Shown here in pieces: positions 50,556 to 59,186 of a stretch of DNA of 64,000 nucleotides. The stretch is from Rhodospirillales bacterium. Its GTDB lineage: Bacteria > Pseudomonadota > Alphaproteobacteria > Kiloniellales > JACOMY01. Position 1 is the stretch's first letter. Every line of letters begins with the position of its first letter. The position numbers and the translations under genes were made by a program. The notes under the pieces were generated by a model, which saw only the letters and a program-made list of their open reading frames with translations, did no database searches and was not told the DNA's origin. The stretch is from positions 89,867 to 153,866 of the forward strand of contig JACOMY010000004.1 in NCBI GenBank assembly GCA_014324045.1, written 5' to 3'.

Positions 50556-50974
50556 ATGTAATCGAGCAGCTTGAGCAGGAGCAGATGACCAAGCTGGCGG
50601 CCGAGCGCGGGGTGCCTGAGTTCGCGCCTGGCGACACTGTCAAGGTAACGGTGAAGGTGGTGGAAGGTGCCCGCGAGCGTCTGCAGGCCTTCGAAGGCGT
50701 CTGCATCGCCCGCCGTAACCGCGGTCTCAACTCCTCCTTCACTGTGCGCAAGATCTCCTACGGCGAAGGTGTGGAGCGCGTCTTCCCACTCTATTCGCCG
50801 CGCATCGCCGCCCTCGACGTGGTGCGCCGCGGCGACGTCCGCCGTGCCAAGCTCTACTATCTGCGTGGCCGTACGGGTAAGGCTGCCCGTATCGCTGAAA
50901 AAATCGAGAGCAAGGACAAGATCGAGGCGCGCCGTCGCGCCCGGGCCGAAGCAAAGCAGTCCGCTGCTTCCTAA
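50552..50974 (+). CDS. rplS: 50S ribosomal protein L19
   Basis: The 140-residue L19 begins [16 protein letters not shown] and contains [32 protein letters not shown] and the [21 protein letters not shown] block at the 30S-50S interface. The C terminus carries an extra basic alanine-rich extension of about 20 residues, common in alphaproteobacteria. Translation is coupled to trmD by a four-base overlap. Confidence 0.97.
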   Translation: MNVIEQLEQEQMTKLAAERGVPEFAPGDTVKVTVKVVEGARERLQAFEGVCIARRNRGLNSSFTVRKISYGEGVERVFPLYSPRIAALDVVRRGDVRRAKLYYLRGRTGKAARIAEKIESKDKIEARRRARAEAKQSAAS

Positions 50975-51121
50975 GGTCTGTTAGAGACCGCACTGCGCAC
51001 CGGTGCTCACCCCCGGCCCGAGTGTTCGCGCGAGCGTCTCGGGCGGTCAGCGAGGGCGCGGGCCGGCGAATTACTTCCGAATCGGAAATGGCCGCAACAG
51101 TGTGAAAGAGGTGGATCAGAG

Positions 51122-52531
51122 ATGATGACTGGTGCCCCGAAGACGCTCTTCGATAAGATTTGGAAGAGCCATTTGGTCAGGCGGTCGGAAGACGGAACCT
51201 GTCTCATCTACATCGACCGCCACCTGGTGCATGAGGTCACCAGCCCGCAGGCCTTCGAGGGTCTGCGTATGGCCGGCCGCAAGGTGCGCCGGCCGGAGTT
51301 GACCCTGGCCGTTCCCGATCACAACGTGCCGACCGAGAAGCGGGCCGAGGGCATCAAGGACCCCGAGAGCCTGCTGCAGGTCGAGACCTTGCGGGAGAAC
51401 ACTGCCGAGTTCGGCGTGCCCTTCTTCGATATGGACGACGTCCGCCAGGGCGTGGTGCACATCGTGGGGCCGGAGCAGGGCTTCACCCTACCGGGCAGCA
51501 TCATCGTCTGCGGCGATAGCCACACCTCCACCCACGGTGCCTTCGGAGCCTTGGCCTTCGGCATCGGAACGTCCGAGGTCGAGCATGTGTTGGCCACCCA
51601 GACCTTGATGCAGCGCCATGCACAGAACATGCGTATTACCGTCAAGGGCACGTTGCCGCTGGGCGTAACTGCCAAGGACATGATCTTGGCGATTATCGGC
51701 AAGATCGGCACTGCCGGTGGAACCGGCCACGTGATCGAGTATACTGGCGAGGCTGTCCAGGCACTCTCCATGGAAGGCCGCATGACGGTCTGCAACATGT
51801 CGATCGAGGCCGGTGCGCGGGCCGGACTGATCGCGCCAGACGAGACCACTTTCGCCTACCTCCAGGGACGCCCCATGGCCCCGAAGGGTGCCGCTTGGGA
51901 GCAGGCCGTCGCCTACTGGAAGACTCTGCCCTCCGACCCGGATGCGCACTACCCGTTGGAAGTCACGCTCCAGGCTAGCGATATTGCCCCGCAGGTGACC
52001 TGGGGGACCAGCCCCGAGGACGTGCTGCCGGTTACAGAGGTCGTGCCCCATCCCACCGCAGCCCACAGCGATGCCAAGCGGCAGTCGATGATCGAGGCCC
52101 TGGACTATATGGGCCTAGAGTCCGGCACGCCGATAAACCGGATCGAGATCGATAAGGTCTTCATCGGCTCCTGCACCAACGGCCGTATCGAGGACCTTCG
52201 AGCCGTCGCTCAAGTCGCCGAAGGCCGCAGGGTGGCGGACGGCGTGCACGCCATGGTCGTCCCGGGTTCCGGCCTGGTGAAAGAGCAGGCCGAGGAAGAG
52301 GGGCTCGATCGCATCTTGACCGAGGCCGGCTTCGATTGGCGCGCGCCAGGGTGCTCTATGTGCCTGGCCATGAACGACGACAAGCTGAAGCCGGGCGAGC
52401 GCTGCGCCTCTACCTCCAACCGCAATTTCGAAGGCCGACAGGGTCCCGGTGGGCGCACCCACCTGATGAGCCCGGCTATGGCTGCTGCGGCTGCCGTGAC
52501 CGGTCGCATCACCGATATCCGCGAGTTGTAG
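51122..52531 (+). CDS. leuC: 3-isopropylmalate dehydratase large subunit
   Basis: A 469-residue aconitase-family protein. The iron-sulfur cluster cysteines are in the motifs [14 protein letters not shown] and GCSMCLAMN; the substrate-binding [20 protein letters not shown] is intact. With LeuD it isomerises 2- to 3-isopropylmalate in leucine synthesis. AGAGGTGG precedes the two adjacent ATGs (51122, 51125). leuD follows after a small membrane-protein gene, so leuC and leuD are not directly adjacent. Confidence 0.96.
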   Translation: MMTGAPKTLFDKIWKSHLVRRSEDGTCLIYIDRHLVHEVTSPQAFEGLRMAGRKVRRPELTLAVPDHNVPTEKRAEGIKDPESLLQVETLRENTAEFGVPFFDMDDVRQGVVHIVGPEQGFTLPGSIIVCGDSHTSTHGAFGALAFGIGTSEVEHVLATQTLMQRHAQNMRITVKGTLPLGVTAKDMILAIIGKIGTAGGTGHVIEYTGEAVQALSMEGRMTVCNMSIEAGARAGLIAPDETTFAYLQGRPMAPKGAAWEQAVAYWKTLPSDPDAHYPLEVTLQASDIAPQVTWGTSPEDVLPVTEVVPHPTAAHSDAKRQSMIEALDYMGLESGTPINRIEIDKVFIGSCTNGRIEDLRAVAQVAEGRRVADGVHAMVVPGSGLVKEQAEEEGLDRILTEAGFDWRAPGCSMCLAMNDDKLKPGERCASTSNRNFEGRQGPGGRTHLMSPAMAAAAAVTGRITDIREL

Positions 52532-52540
52532 GAGAGCATT

Positions 52541-52945
52541 TTGGCAACTGGCATCCAGCAGGCACGGATCGCAGGGCTGCTGGGCGCCGGGATAGTCGTC
52601 GCCTTCTTCTTGCCGTGGACAACGACGCCGAGCGCTTGGACTGGGCTGGAATTGGTGGCGGTGGCGACAGAGCTACAGCAAACCCGAGGGCAAGCGATTT
52701 TGCTTGTCCTCTATGGTGCCATTCCCGTTGCAGGTCTGCTGACCGTGGCTGCCGCGCTGCTACGACATGGAGTTAGGATCTACAGCGGGCTCTGCGGGCT
52801 GCTGTCGGTGGCCGGGATCGGGCTTCTAATCCTGGCGCGGGCGCAGGTAGAATCTTTGGCGGCAGTCGGCGTCGGAGCCTATGTTACAGGCGGATTGGCT
52901 TTGGCACTGCTGTCGATCGCCTTCAATCTGGTGCGTCTGGCGTAA
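52541..52945 (+). CDS. Small four-helix membrane protein of unknown function
   Basis: A 134-residue protein inserted between leuC and leuD, starting with TTG at 52541 after GTAGGAGAG. It has four hydrophobic helices (about residues 9-26, 50-72, 80-99 and 108-130) with short loops and few charged residues. I recognise no family. Spacing of 9 bases after leuC and 15 before leuD means it is cotranscribed with the isopropylmalate isomerase, but nothing in it suggests catalysis. Confidence 0.75.
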   Translation: MATGIQQARIAGLLGAGIVVAFFLPWTTTPSAWTGLELVAVATELQQTRGQAILLVLYGAIPVAGLLTVAAALLRHGVRIYSGLCGLLSVAGIGLLILARAQVESLAAVGVGAYVTGGLALALLSIAFNLVRLA

Positions 52946-52960
52946 GCGAGGTTTGGCAAG

Positions 52961-53563
52961 ATGGAAAAGTATACCACTGTGACCGGTATCGCGGCTTCGC
53001 TCCCGCTGGCCAATATCGACACCGACATGATCATCCCGGCCCACTATCTGAAAACAATCAAACGCACGGGACTGGGAGAAGGTCTCTTCGCCAATCTGCG
53101 CTTCGACAAGGACGGCAAGCCAAACGATTTCATCTTGAACAAGCCGCCCTACGATCAGGCCAAGATCCTGGTCACCGGTGAGAATTTCGGCTGTGGATCG
53201 TCGCGCGAACATGCCCCCTGGGCGCTGTTGGATGCCGGCATCCGGGTGGTAATATCCACCTCCTTTGCCGACATCTTCTATAATAACTGCTTCAAGAACG
53301 GCATCCTGCCGATCAAGGTCTCGGGGTGGGAGCTGGAGCAATTGCGCGACGATGCCGAGCGCGGCGACAGTGCCCGCATCTCGGTAGACTTGGAAAAGCA
53401 GACCATCTCCGGCCCCGACGGCGGTAGCATCGCCTTCGAGATCGACCCCTTCCGCAGGCACTGCCTCTTGAACGGCTTGGACGACATCGGCCTAACCCTT
53501 GAAGAAGTTAACAAGATTGACGACTTTGAATTGAAGCGCCAGCTCTCGCAGCCTTGGCTGTAG
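52961..53563 (+). CDS. leuD: 3-isopropylmalate dehydratase small subunit
   Basis: The 200-residue swivel domain of isopropylmalate isomerase. It shows [54 protein letters not shown] and the C-terminal [17 protein letters not shown]. It pairs with LeuC. It is preceded by the unknown membrane protein and followed by a universal stress protein gene before leuB, so the usual leuCDB run is interrupted. Confidence 0.96.
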   Translation: MEKYTTVTGIAASLPLANIDTDMIIPAHYLKTIKRTGLGEGLFANLRFDKDGKPNDFILNKPPYDQAKILVTGENFGCGSSREHAPWALLDAGIRVVISTSFADIFYNNCFKNGILPIKVSGWELEQLRDDAERGDSARISVDLEKQTISGPDGGSIAFEIDPFRRHCLLNGLDDIGLTLEEVNKIDDFELKRQLSQPWL

Positions 53564-53710
53564 CAGTCAGATCCGGACTTTGGGCCGGCGCCTGCAGATT
53601 GAGACGGCCTTTGGGCTCTGCATGCGGATTGGCTGTTGTTGTCGGCCACACTTCGCGGCATTGTGGCCCCGCCTTGACGGGACGTGACATTTAAAGGGGG
53701 CTTACGGCTC

Positions 53711-54526
53711 ATGCGCGCTTGCTTGGCTTTGGTTCCATTCGACGATCGGCAGTCCTCGGTTCTGGCCTACACGGGTGTGATCGCGCTTAAGTTCGACCTC
53801 AAGGTCTCGGGCGTGTTGGTGCCGCCGTCGCAGGAGATCCCGGCCTACCTCTTCGATCATGCCGGCCTCGGCGTGCCGTATATCCCGGCGCGCGACGAGA
53901 GCGTCAACCAGGCGCTGCGCAGCAGTATCCTGGCAGCTTGGGAGAAGACCAAGCAGGAAAGCCAGGGCTTCACCGAGTGCAAGGTCTTGGACAGCGTCAA
54001 CGAGGAGGGCGCCAACGCCATCGGGCGCTGCAGCGATCTGGTGATGACCCTGCGCCCAGGCACCCTGGCCTCGCCCGGCTACGACTTGCTGGTGCGGGCG
54101 GCGATCATGGAGGGCGGCGCCCCGGTCGTGGTTTTGCCGCCGGGTGTGGAGGGCCAGGCTTGGGGCACGGTCATGGTGGTCTGGAACGGGACCCTGCAGT
54201 CCTCGCGCGCCCTGCGTGGCACCATGGATCTGATCAAGGGCTTCGAGAAGGTGGTGGTGCTGCGCACCCGCCAGTCGGACGACGACATGGCCGGTACCTA
54301 CCTCGCCATCCACGGCATCGACGCCGAGATCGTCGATCTGGGGGTCCGCAACACCTCGGCTCGCGAACGCGGCCGGCGCATCGCCGCCGCCGCTCAGGAG
54401 CAGAACGCGGACATGATGATCATGGGCGCCTACTCCGAGGGGCGGGTCGGCCGCTACCTAGGTTTCGGCGGCGCGACGGAGAAGATCATGACCAGCTCGG
54501 CGATTCCGGTGATCTTTGCCCGCTAG
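53711..54526 (+). CDS. Universal stress protein family protein
   Basis: A 271-residue tandem-type UspA-like protein. The N-terminal half is a diverged Usp domain; the C-terminal half keeps the ATP-binding type motif MMIMGAYSEGRVGRYLGFGGATEKIMTSS-type segment followed by IPVIFAR. Such proteins are induced by stress and bind nucleotides, with varied targets. The ATG at 53711 (MRACLALVPFDD) is preferred to the open-frame extension. It lies between leuD and leuB, outside the amino acid pathway. Confidence 0.85.
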   Translation: MRACLALVPFDDRQSSVLAYTGVIALKFDLKVSGVLVPPSQEIPAYLFDHAGLGVPYIPARDESVNQALRSSILAAWEKTKQESQGFTECKVLDSVNEEGANAIGRCSDLVMTLRPGTLASPGYDLLVRAAIMEGGAPVVVLPPGVEGQAWGTVMVVWNGTLQSSRALRGTMDLIKGFEKVVVLRTRQSDDDMAGTYLAIHGIDAEIVDLGVRNTSARERGRRIAAAAQEQNADMMIMGAYSEGRVGRYLGFGGATEKIMTSSAIPVIFAR

Positions 54527-54646
54527 CACCGATCGGGACGGCGGAGGGAACTGTTGTCCAATCTCTTGTCGAAAGCTGCTCTTGGGCATCTTTGTTGCGG
54601 GATCGGGCCATGCGATCCGTTCCGCTCGGTTCCAGCGGAGTTCTTC

Positions 54647-54790
54647 ATGTTTGAAGCCGTCGTAGTCGGCGCCGGTATGGCTCGGTTCGTGGCCACGCAC
54701 CGTCTGCTCGAGGCCGGTGTCCAGGTGCAGTGCTTCGAACCCCGCGCGCGGATCGGCGGACGGGCGCACGCCGGTACCCTCCGCGCATGA
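54647..54790 (+). pseudogene. FAD-dependent amine oxidase N-terminal relic
   Basis: An ATG at 54647 opens a 47-codon frame reading EAVVVGAGMARFVATHRLLE, GVQVQCFEPRARIGGRAHAG and a stop. This is the dinucleotide-binding beta-alpha-beta start of flavin monoamine oxidases (VVVGAGxAGLxAAxxLxxxG ... VxVxExRxRxGGRxxT). Only the FAD-binding tip is present and its GxGxxG is altered (GAGMAR). The 295 bases from 54791 to leuB have no recognisable continuation, so the gene is truncated. Confidence 0.65.
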
Positions 54791-55085
54791 ACTGCATGCT
54801 GGGCTTCGCGATGGTCCTCTATGCGGTGGGTCCGCTCTATGCTGCGGCGAAAGCCGTGCGCGACTGTGCAGGCTCCGAAGAAGATCGGCGGTCCCATGGA
54901 CCGCATAAGATGCACTGCTGCCCTTCCCACGCTTCAATACGCCGACTGGCTTGCCGGCTGTCTGTCGGCTACGGGATTCAGATCGCGGAGCGCCTCGATG
55001 CATGCCAGCCCCGAACCGGAAGGACCGTAATGGCTCCTTAGGATCCGCTCTTAGCAGACGCTACTCGAAGAGGAGGAGAGACGCC

Positions 55086-56198
55086 ATGGCCGCCAACAAG
55101 AAGCTCCTGGTCCTGCCCGGTGACGGCATCGGGCCCGAGGTAATGGACGAGGTTAAGCGCATGATCGACTGGCTGAACGGCCAGCGCCGGGTCACTTTCG
55201 ACATCGACGAGAGGCTGGTCGGCGGTTCGGCGATCGATGCCGAAGGGGCGCCGCTGTCGGACGCCACCGTGGAACGCGCCCAAGGGGCCGATGCGACCCT
55301 GCTGGGCGCGGTCGGCGGACCTAAGTGGGACGATCTGCCTTTCGAGCAGAAGCCGGAGCGTGGCCTTTTGCGTCTACGCAAGGAGATGGAACTCTTCGCC
55401 AACCTGCGCCCGGCGATCTGCTTCGACGCATTGATCTCGGCTTCGACCCTGAAGCCCGAAGTGGTCTCCGGCCTCGACATCATGATCGTGCGTGAGCTGA
55501 CCGGCGGCATCTACTTCGGCCACCCGCGCGGGATCGAGGATCTGCCGGACGGTCAGCGCCAGGGGATCAACACCCAAGTCTACACCACCAATGAGATTCG
55601 GCGCGTCGCCGCCGTGGCCTTCGAACTGGCGCGCAAGCGGCAGAGCCGGGTCTGCTCTTCGGAGAAGGCCAACGTCATGGAGTCCGGCGTGCTCTGGCGT
55701 CAGGAGGTCACCAAGCTGCACGGCGAAGTCTACGAGGACGTGGCGCTGACCCACATGTACGCCGACAACGCCGCCATGCAGCTGGTGCGCAATCCCAGGC
55801 AGTTCGACGTCATCGTCACCGACAACCTCTTCGGCGACATTCTCTCCGACGAGGCCTCGATGCTGACCGGCTCGCTGGGCATGCTGCCGTCGGCCTCGCT
55901 GGGTGCAGCCGATTCCAGTGGCCGCCGCAAGGCGCTCTACGAGCCTGTGCACGGCTCCGCTCCTGACATTGCCGGTCAGGGCAAGGCCAACCCCATCGCC
56001 ATGGTGATGAGCTTCGCTATGTGCCTGCGCTACTCCTTCGACATGACCGAGGACGCCGACCTAGTCGAAAACGCCGTCACCAAGATCCTAGGCGAAGGCT
56101 GCCGCACCGGCGACATTGCCGGCCTTGGCGACAAGGTACTCTCGACTCGGGAGATGGGCGAGGCGATCCGCAAGGCTATGGCAGAGCTCGCCGCTTAG
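55086..56198 (+). CDS. leuB: 3-isopropylmalate dehydrogenase
   Basis: The 370-residue NAD-dependent decarboxylating dehydrogenase of leucine synthesis. It has [22 protein letters not shown], the [10 protein letters not shown] active-site region, [21 protein letters not shown] with its metal-binding aspartates and [26 protein letters not shown] precedes the ATG at 55086; the open frame extends upstream without meaning. The gene is full length. It is separated from leuD by the Usp gene and the oxidase relic. Confidence 0.97.
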   Translation: MAANKKLLVLPGDGIGPEVMDEVKRMIDWLNGQRRVTFDIDERLVGGSAIDAEGAPLSDATVERAQGADATLLGAVGGPKWDDLPFEQKPERGLLRLRKEMELFANLRPAICFDALISASTLKPEVVSGLDIMIVRELTGGIYFGHPRGIEDLPDGQRQGINTQVYTTNEIRRVAAVAFELARKRQSRVCSSEKANVMESGVLWRQEVTKLHGEVYEDVALTHMYADNAAMQLVRNPRQFDVIVTDNLFGDILSDEASMLTGSLGMLPSASLGAADSSGRRKALYEPVHGSAPDIAGQGKANPIAMVMSFAMCLRYSFDMTEDADLVENAVTKILGEGCRTGDIAGLGDKVLSTREMGEAIRKAMAELAA

Positions 56199-56284
56199 CA
56201 ATCCTTTTGGAAAACCCAGTGTGAGCGGGTCTTCGTAACATACACAGGGTAGCCTGACAGAGGCCATGGCGCGGTGTATCGAGG

Positions 56285-56405
56285 CTTCGGAGACATTTGA
56301 GGCGCTGTCCGACAGATCGGCCGGCGTCAGATCGACCGTAAGCGGATGCCCTCTGTATTGACAATAACGTGACGCTTGCTACCGCCGGTAAGATCCGGGT
56401 AAAGG
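56285..56405 (-). pseudogene. Transposase fragment (IS5/DDE type)
   Basis: On the minus strand one frame reads YPDLTGGSKRHVIVNTEGI and, after a one-base shift, the text continues as VDLTPADLSDSASNV. The blocks 'GGxKRHxxVDTxGxPLxV..TPADxxD' are typical of the DDE core of IS5-group orfB transposases. Only about 40 residues survive and they carry a frameshift. The 350-base gap from leuB to the methyltransferase (56199-56550) holds nothing else recognisable. Confidence 0.5.
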
Positions 56406-56550
56406 CAGCTAACCTATAGGTGACACGGTCTTCCGATCACCCCTCTCTACAGGGAAAGAGGGTGTTGAATGCCATCTGGGACGGTTACATCACGGCGACC
56501 GATCCGGATTCCTTTTTTCTCCTGTTGCTGCGCCAGTCTGCCTGAGGAAT

Positions 56551-57204
56551 TCAGCGCTTTACGGCCAGGGTCAGGCCATCGCCGATGGGCACCAGCGAGA
56601 TGACCACCCGCGAGTCTTGCTTGACGTGGCGATTGAGCGCGCGGATGGCCAAGGTGTCTTCCGAGCGATCGTCTTCGTCGATTACCGAGCCGCCCCACAA
56701 CACGTTGTCCAAGGCGATCAGCCCGCCTGGACGCACCAGCGCCATCGCTGCCTCGTAATAGGCCACGCCGTTGGTCTTGTCGGCGTCGATGAAGCAAAGG
56801 TCGAAACGCTCGCCTATGCTGCGCAGCGTCTCCAAGGTCTCCAGGGCCGGGCCCAAATGCAGGGTAATCCGCTCAGCTACGCCTGCTGCCTCCCAATGGC
56901 GCCGCCCTATATCTGTCCACTCCTTGCTGATGTCGCAGCAGGTGAGGCGCAGATCCGGTACTGCCAGTGCCAGCGCCAAGGCCGAATAGCCGGTGAATGT
57001 GCCGATCTCCAGATAGCTCTTGGCGCCCATCAGCCCTGCGATCAGCCCCATGAACTGGCCCTGGTCGCGGGAGATCTGCATCGCCGACCAGCGAAGACCG
57101 GCGGTCTCCTCGCGCAGTCGCGCCAAGACCTCCGGTTCCCGGTCGCTTACATCCAGGATATAGCGGTAGAGGTCTGCGGAAACCTCGACAATTCCCTTCG
57201 TCAC
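56551..57204 (-). CDS. Class I SAM-dependent O-methyltransferase
   Basis: A 217-residue methyltransferase of the catechol-O-methyltransferase-like family 3. It has YLEIGTFTGYSALALA (motif I), CCDISKEW, IDADKTNGVAYYEAAM with the metal-site Asp, and the LIALDNVLWGGSV block. It probably methylates a phenolic hydroxyl with a divalent cation. No biosynthetic cluster is adjacent, so the substrate is open. An RTX-type fragment lies just beyond its start. Confidence 0.88.
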   Translation of the reverse strand: MTKGIVEVSADLYRYILDVSDREPEVLARLREETAGLRWSAMQISRDQGQFMGLIAGLMGAKSYLEIGTFTGYSALALALAVPDLRLTCCDISKEWTDIGRRHWEAAGVAERITLHLGPALETLETLRSIGERFDLCFIDADKTNGVAYYEAAMALVRPGGLIALDNVLWGGSVIDEDDRSEDTLAIRALNRHVKQDSRVVISLVPIGDGLTLAVKR

Positions 57205-57216
57205 CTCGTCTTATCC

Positions 57217-57501
57217 CTATCTGGGGAACAGCAAGCCGGTTGCCGTCAACTGACCGGCTGAGTTCATGTCGTCGATCCGGAAGGTCACGTCGGCATTGCC
57301 GTCACCGTCGCTGCAGCCGCTTATCTTGTCACGGCCAAGCCCACCGCGGCCGCTGAGCCTATCCTGTGCGGCTGCGCCAAACAGGATGCCGCCACCGCCG
57401 CCACCGAACAGGGTTTCACTGCCGGTAAGACCGAAGATAGGATCCTCTTCGGCGGTCCGGCGGAGGCTGTCGTTGCCACCGGTTGCGTAGATGTCTGCCA
57501 T
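57217..57501 (-). CDS. Small RTX (hemolysin-type calcium-binding repeat) protein or fragment
   Basis: A 94-residue open frame has glycine- and aspartate-rich repeats: GGNDSLRR, FGLTGSETLFGGGGGGILFG and DRLSGRGGLGRDKI. These are degenerate versions of the nonapeptide GGxGxDxLx that coils round calcium in RTX toxins and S-layer proteins. No secretion signal or toxin domain is attached and several calcium-site aspartates are lost, so it may be a decayed remnant of a longer gene rather than a functional protein. Confidence 0.5.
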   Translation of the reverse strand: MADIYATGGNDSLRRTAEEDPIFGLTGSETLFGGGGGGILFGAAAQDRLSGRGGLGRDKISGCSDGDGNADVTFRIDDMNSAGQLTATGLLFPR

Positions 57502-57570
57502 GATCCGGTCCCCGATTACGCCATCCTGCATGCTTGCTTGGCGTTCTTGCCATAGTCTTTGCCATACACA

Positions 57571-58440
57571 CTAGCCGCCCAAGAACAAGCGTCCGACGTC
57601 CGGATTGTCCAGCAGGTCGTTCCCCTTGCCGGCAATAGCCAGCTTGCCGGAGACCAGAACGTAACCGATGTCGGCAAACTCCAGGCCCTTCTTGGCGTTC
57701 TGTTCGACCATCACGATGGTCTTGCCCTCGTTGGTCTGGAGGTCGTGCAGGATCTCGAAGACCATGTCGATGAAGCGCGGCTCCAGGCCGATCGAGGGCT
57801 CGTCCACCAACAGCACTTCCGGGTTCATCACCAGCGCGCGGGTGATCTCCAGCAAGCGCCGCTCGCCGCCGGACAGGACCTTGGCTTGATGCTTCCGACG
57901 GGCGGCCAGCCGGGGATACTTCTCGAAGATGGCCTCGGCGGCGCGCTTGGCATCCTGCCGGTTCTCGATCAGATAGCCGCCCATCCAGAGGTTCTCCTCC
58001 ACCGTCATGGCGGGGAAGACGGACTTGTCCTGCAAAATGTAGGCGATGCCGGCGCGGCGTAGCTTTTCGTTGGACGACAGGCGGGTGATGTCGGCTTTGT
58101 CCTCACCGTCGCCGACTTGGATGGTGCCCGAGAAGATGCGGTTAAAACCGAAGATAGCGTGCAGAATTGTGGACTTGCCGGCCCCATTCGGGCCAATCAG
58201 GCAGAGCGACTGGCGGCGCGCCACATGTAACTCGATCCCGTGCAGGATCTCCATTTGACCGTAGCCAGCATGCAGATCGCATATGGAGAGGTAGGGAACA
58301 TTGCCTGCCAGAGCCAGCAGGTCGGCCGGATCGACCCCCTTGGCGATGGCGGCTGCCTCGCGGGCGACGGATTCGACCGACATTACGGTCTCGACGCCAC
58401 CATCGTGATAGCCGCCTGCCGTTTGCTTCTCCTCGGCCAT
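57571..58440 (-). CDS. livF: Branched-chain amino acid ABC transporter ATP-binding protein LivF
   Basis: This 289-residue ATPase has Walker [12 protein letters not shown], signature VLSGGERRLLEI, Walker B VLLVDEPSIGLEP and H-loop-region MVEQNAKKGLEF. The VEQN and SGGE pattern and the short C terminus fit LivF. An N-terminal extension of about 45 residues (EEKQTAGGYHDGGVETVMS) precedes the cassette and is unusual for LivF. It is the last gene of the cluster and overlaps livG by one base. Confidence 0.93.
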   Translation of the reverse strand: MAEEKQTAGGYHDGGVETVMSVESVAREAAAIAKGVDPADLLALAGNVPYLSICDLHAGYGQMEILHGIELHVARRQSLCLIGPNGAGKSTILHAIFGFNRIFSGTIQVGDGEDKADITRLSSNEKLRRAGIAYILQDKSVFPAMTVEENLWMGGYLIENRQDAKRAAEAIFEKYPRLAARRKHQAKVLSGGERRLLEITRALVMNPEVLLVDEPSIGLEPRFIDMVFEILHDLQTNEGKTIVMVEQNAKKGLEFADIGYVLVSGKLAIAGKGNDLLDNPDVGRLFLGG

Positions 58441-59186
58441 CAGTGCGCCCCCAGATAGGCGTCGATCACGCGCTGGTCCGACCTGATCGTCTCCGGCGTT
58501 CCGGCAGCCAGCAGCTGGCCGTGCGCAAGGCAGTAGATCTTATCGGCCATGTTCATGATGACCCGCATGTTGTGTTCGACGATCACCAGAGTGATGCCGA
58601 ATTCGCTGTTGGCACGTTTCAGGCGGTCGATCAGACCGTTGATCAGGGTCGGATTGATGCCTGCGGTGGGCTCGTCCAGCAGCAGGGCCGCCGGCTCATT
58701 CATCAAAGCCATGGCGAACTCCAACAGCTTCTGCTGCCCGAAGCTGAGACTGCCAGCCCGCAGGAAGCGCTTCTCGTAGAGGCCGACGAAGGCCAGCAGC
58801 TGTTCGGCCTTCTCCAACTCAGGTCGGCTGTGACGCGCGAACATGTCGAGCAGACCCATCTTGCGGTGGGGGACCGAGATCAGCATGTTGTCGATGCAAT
58901 TCATGCGCCCATAGATCCGGGTCTGCTGAAAAGTGCGCAGCAAGCCGCGCCGCGCGATCTGCTGCACGGTCAGCTTGGAAATCTCGCACCCCTCGAAGCG
59001 GATCGAGCCGGCATCGATCGGATGGTAACCGACGATGGAGTTGAAGAGGGTGGTCTTGCCCGAGCCGTTGGGCCCGATCAGCCCGGTGATCTTGCCTCGC
59101 TCCACTGTCAAAGAGATATCGCGGTTGGCCGCCACCCCGCCGAAGGACTTGGAAACACCGGCGATCTCGATGACCGAGTCGCTCAC
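58440..59186 (-). CDS. livG: Branched-chain amino acid ABC transporter ATP-binding protein LivG
   Basis: The 248-residue ATPase has Walker A GPNGSGKTT, the LivG-specific RTFQQTRIYGRMNCIDNML block, signature LSFGQQKLLEFAMAL, Walker B ALLLDEPTAGINP and VIVEHNMRVIMNMADK. The start is the GTG at 59186 (VSDSVIEIAGVSKSF), which overlaps the livM stop by four bases; the longer open frame is a livM shadow. It powers uptake with LivF. Confidence 0.94.
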   Translation of the reverse strand: MSDSVIEIAGVSKSFGGVAANRDISLTVERGKITGLIGPNGSGKTTLFNSIVGYHPIDAGSIRFEGCEISKLTVQQIARRGLLRTFQQTRIYGRMNCIDNMLISVPHRKMGLLDMFARHSRPELEKAEQLLAFVGLYEKRFLRAGSLSFGQQKLLEFAMALMNEPAALLLDEPTAGINPTLINGLIDRLKRANSEFGITLVIVEHNMRVIMNMADKIYCLAHGQLLAAGTPETIRSDQRVIDAYLGAH

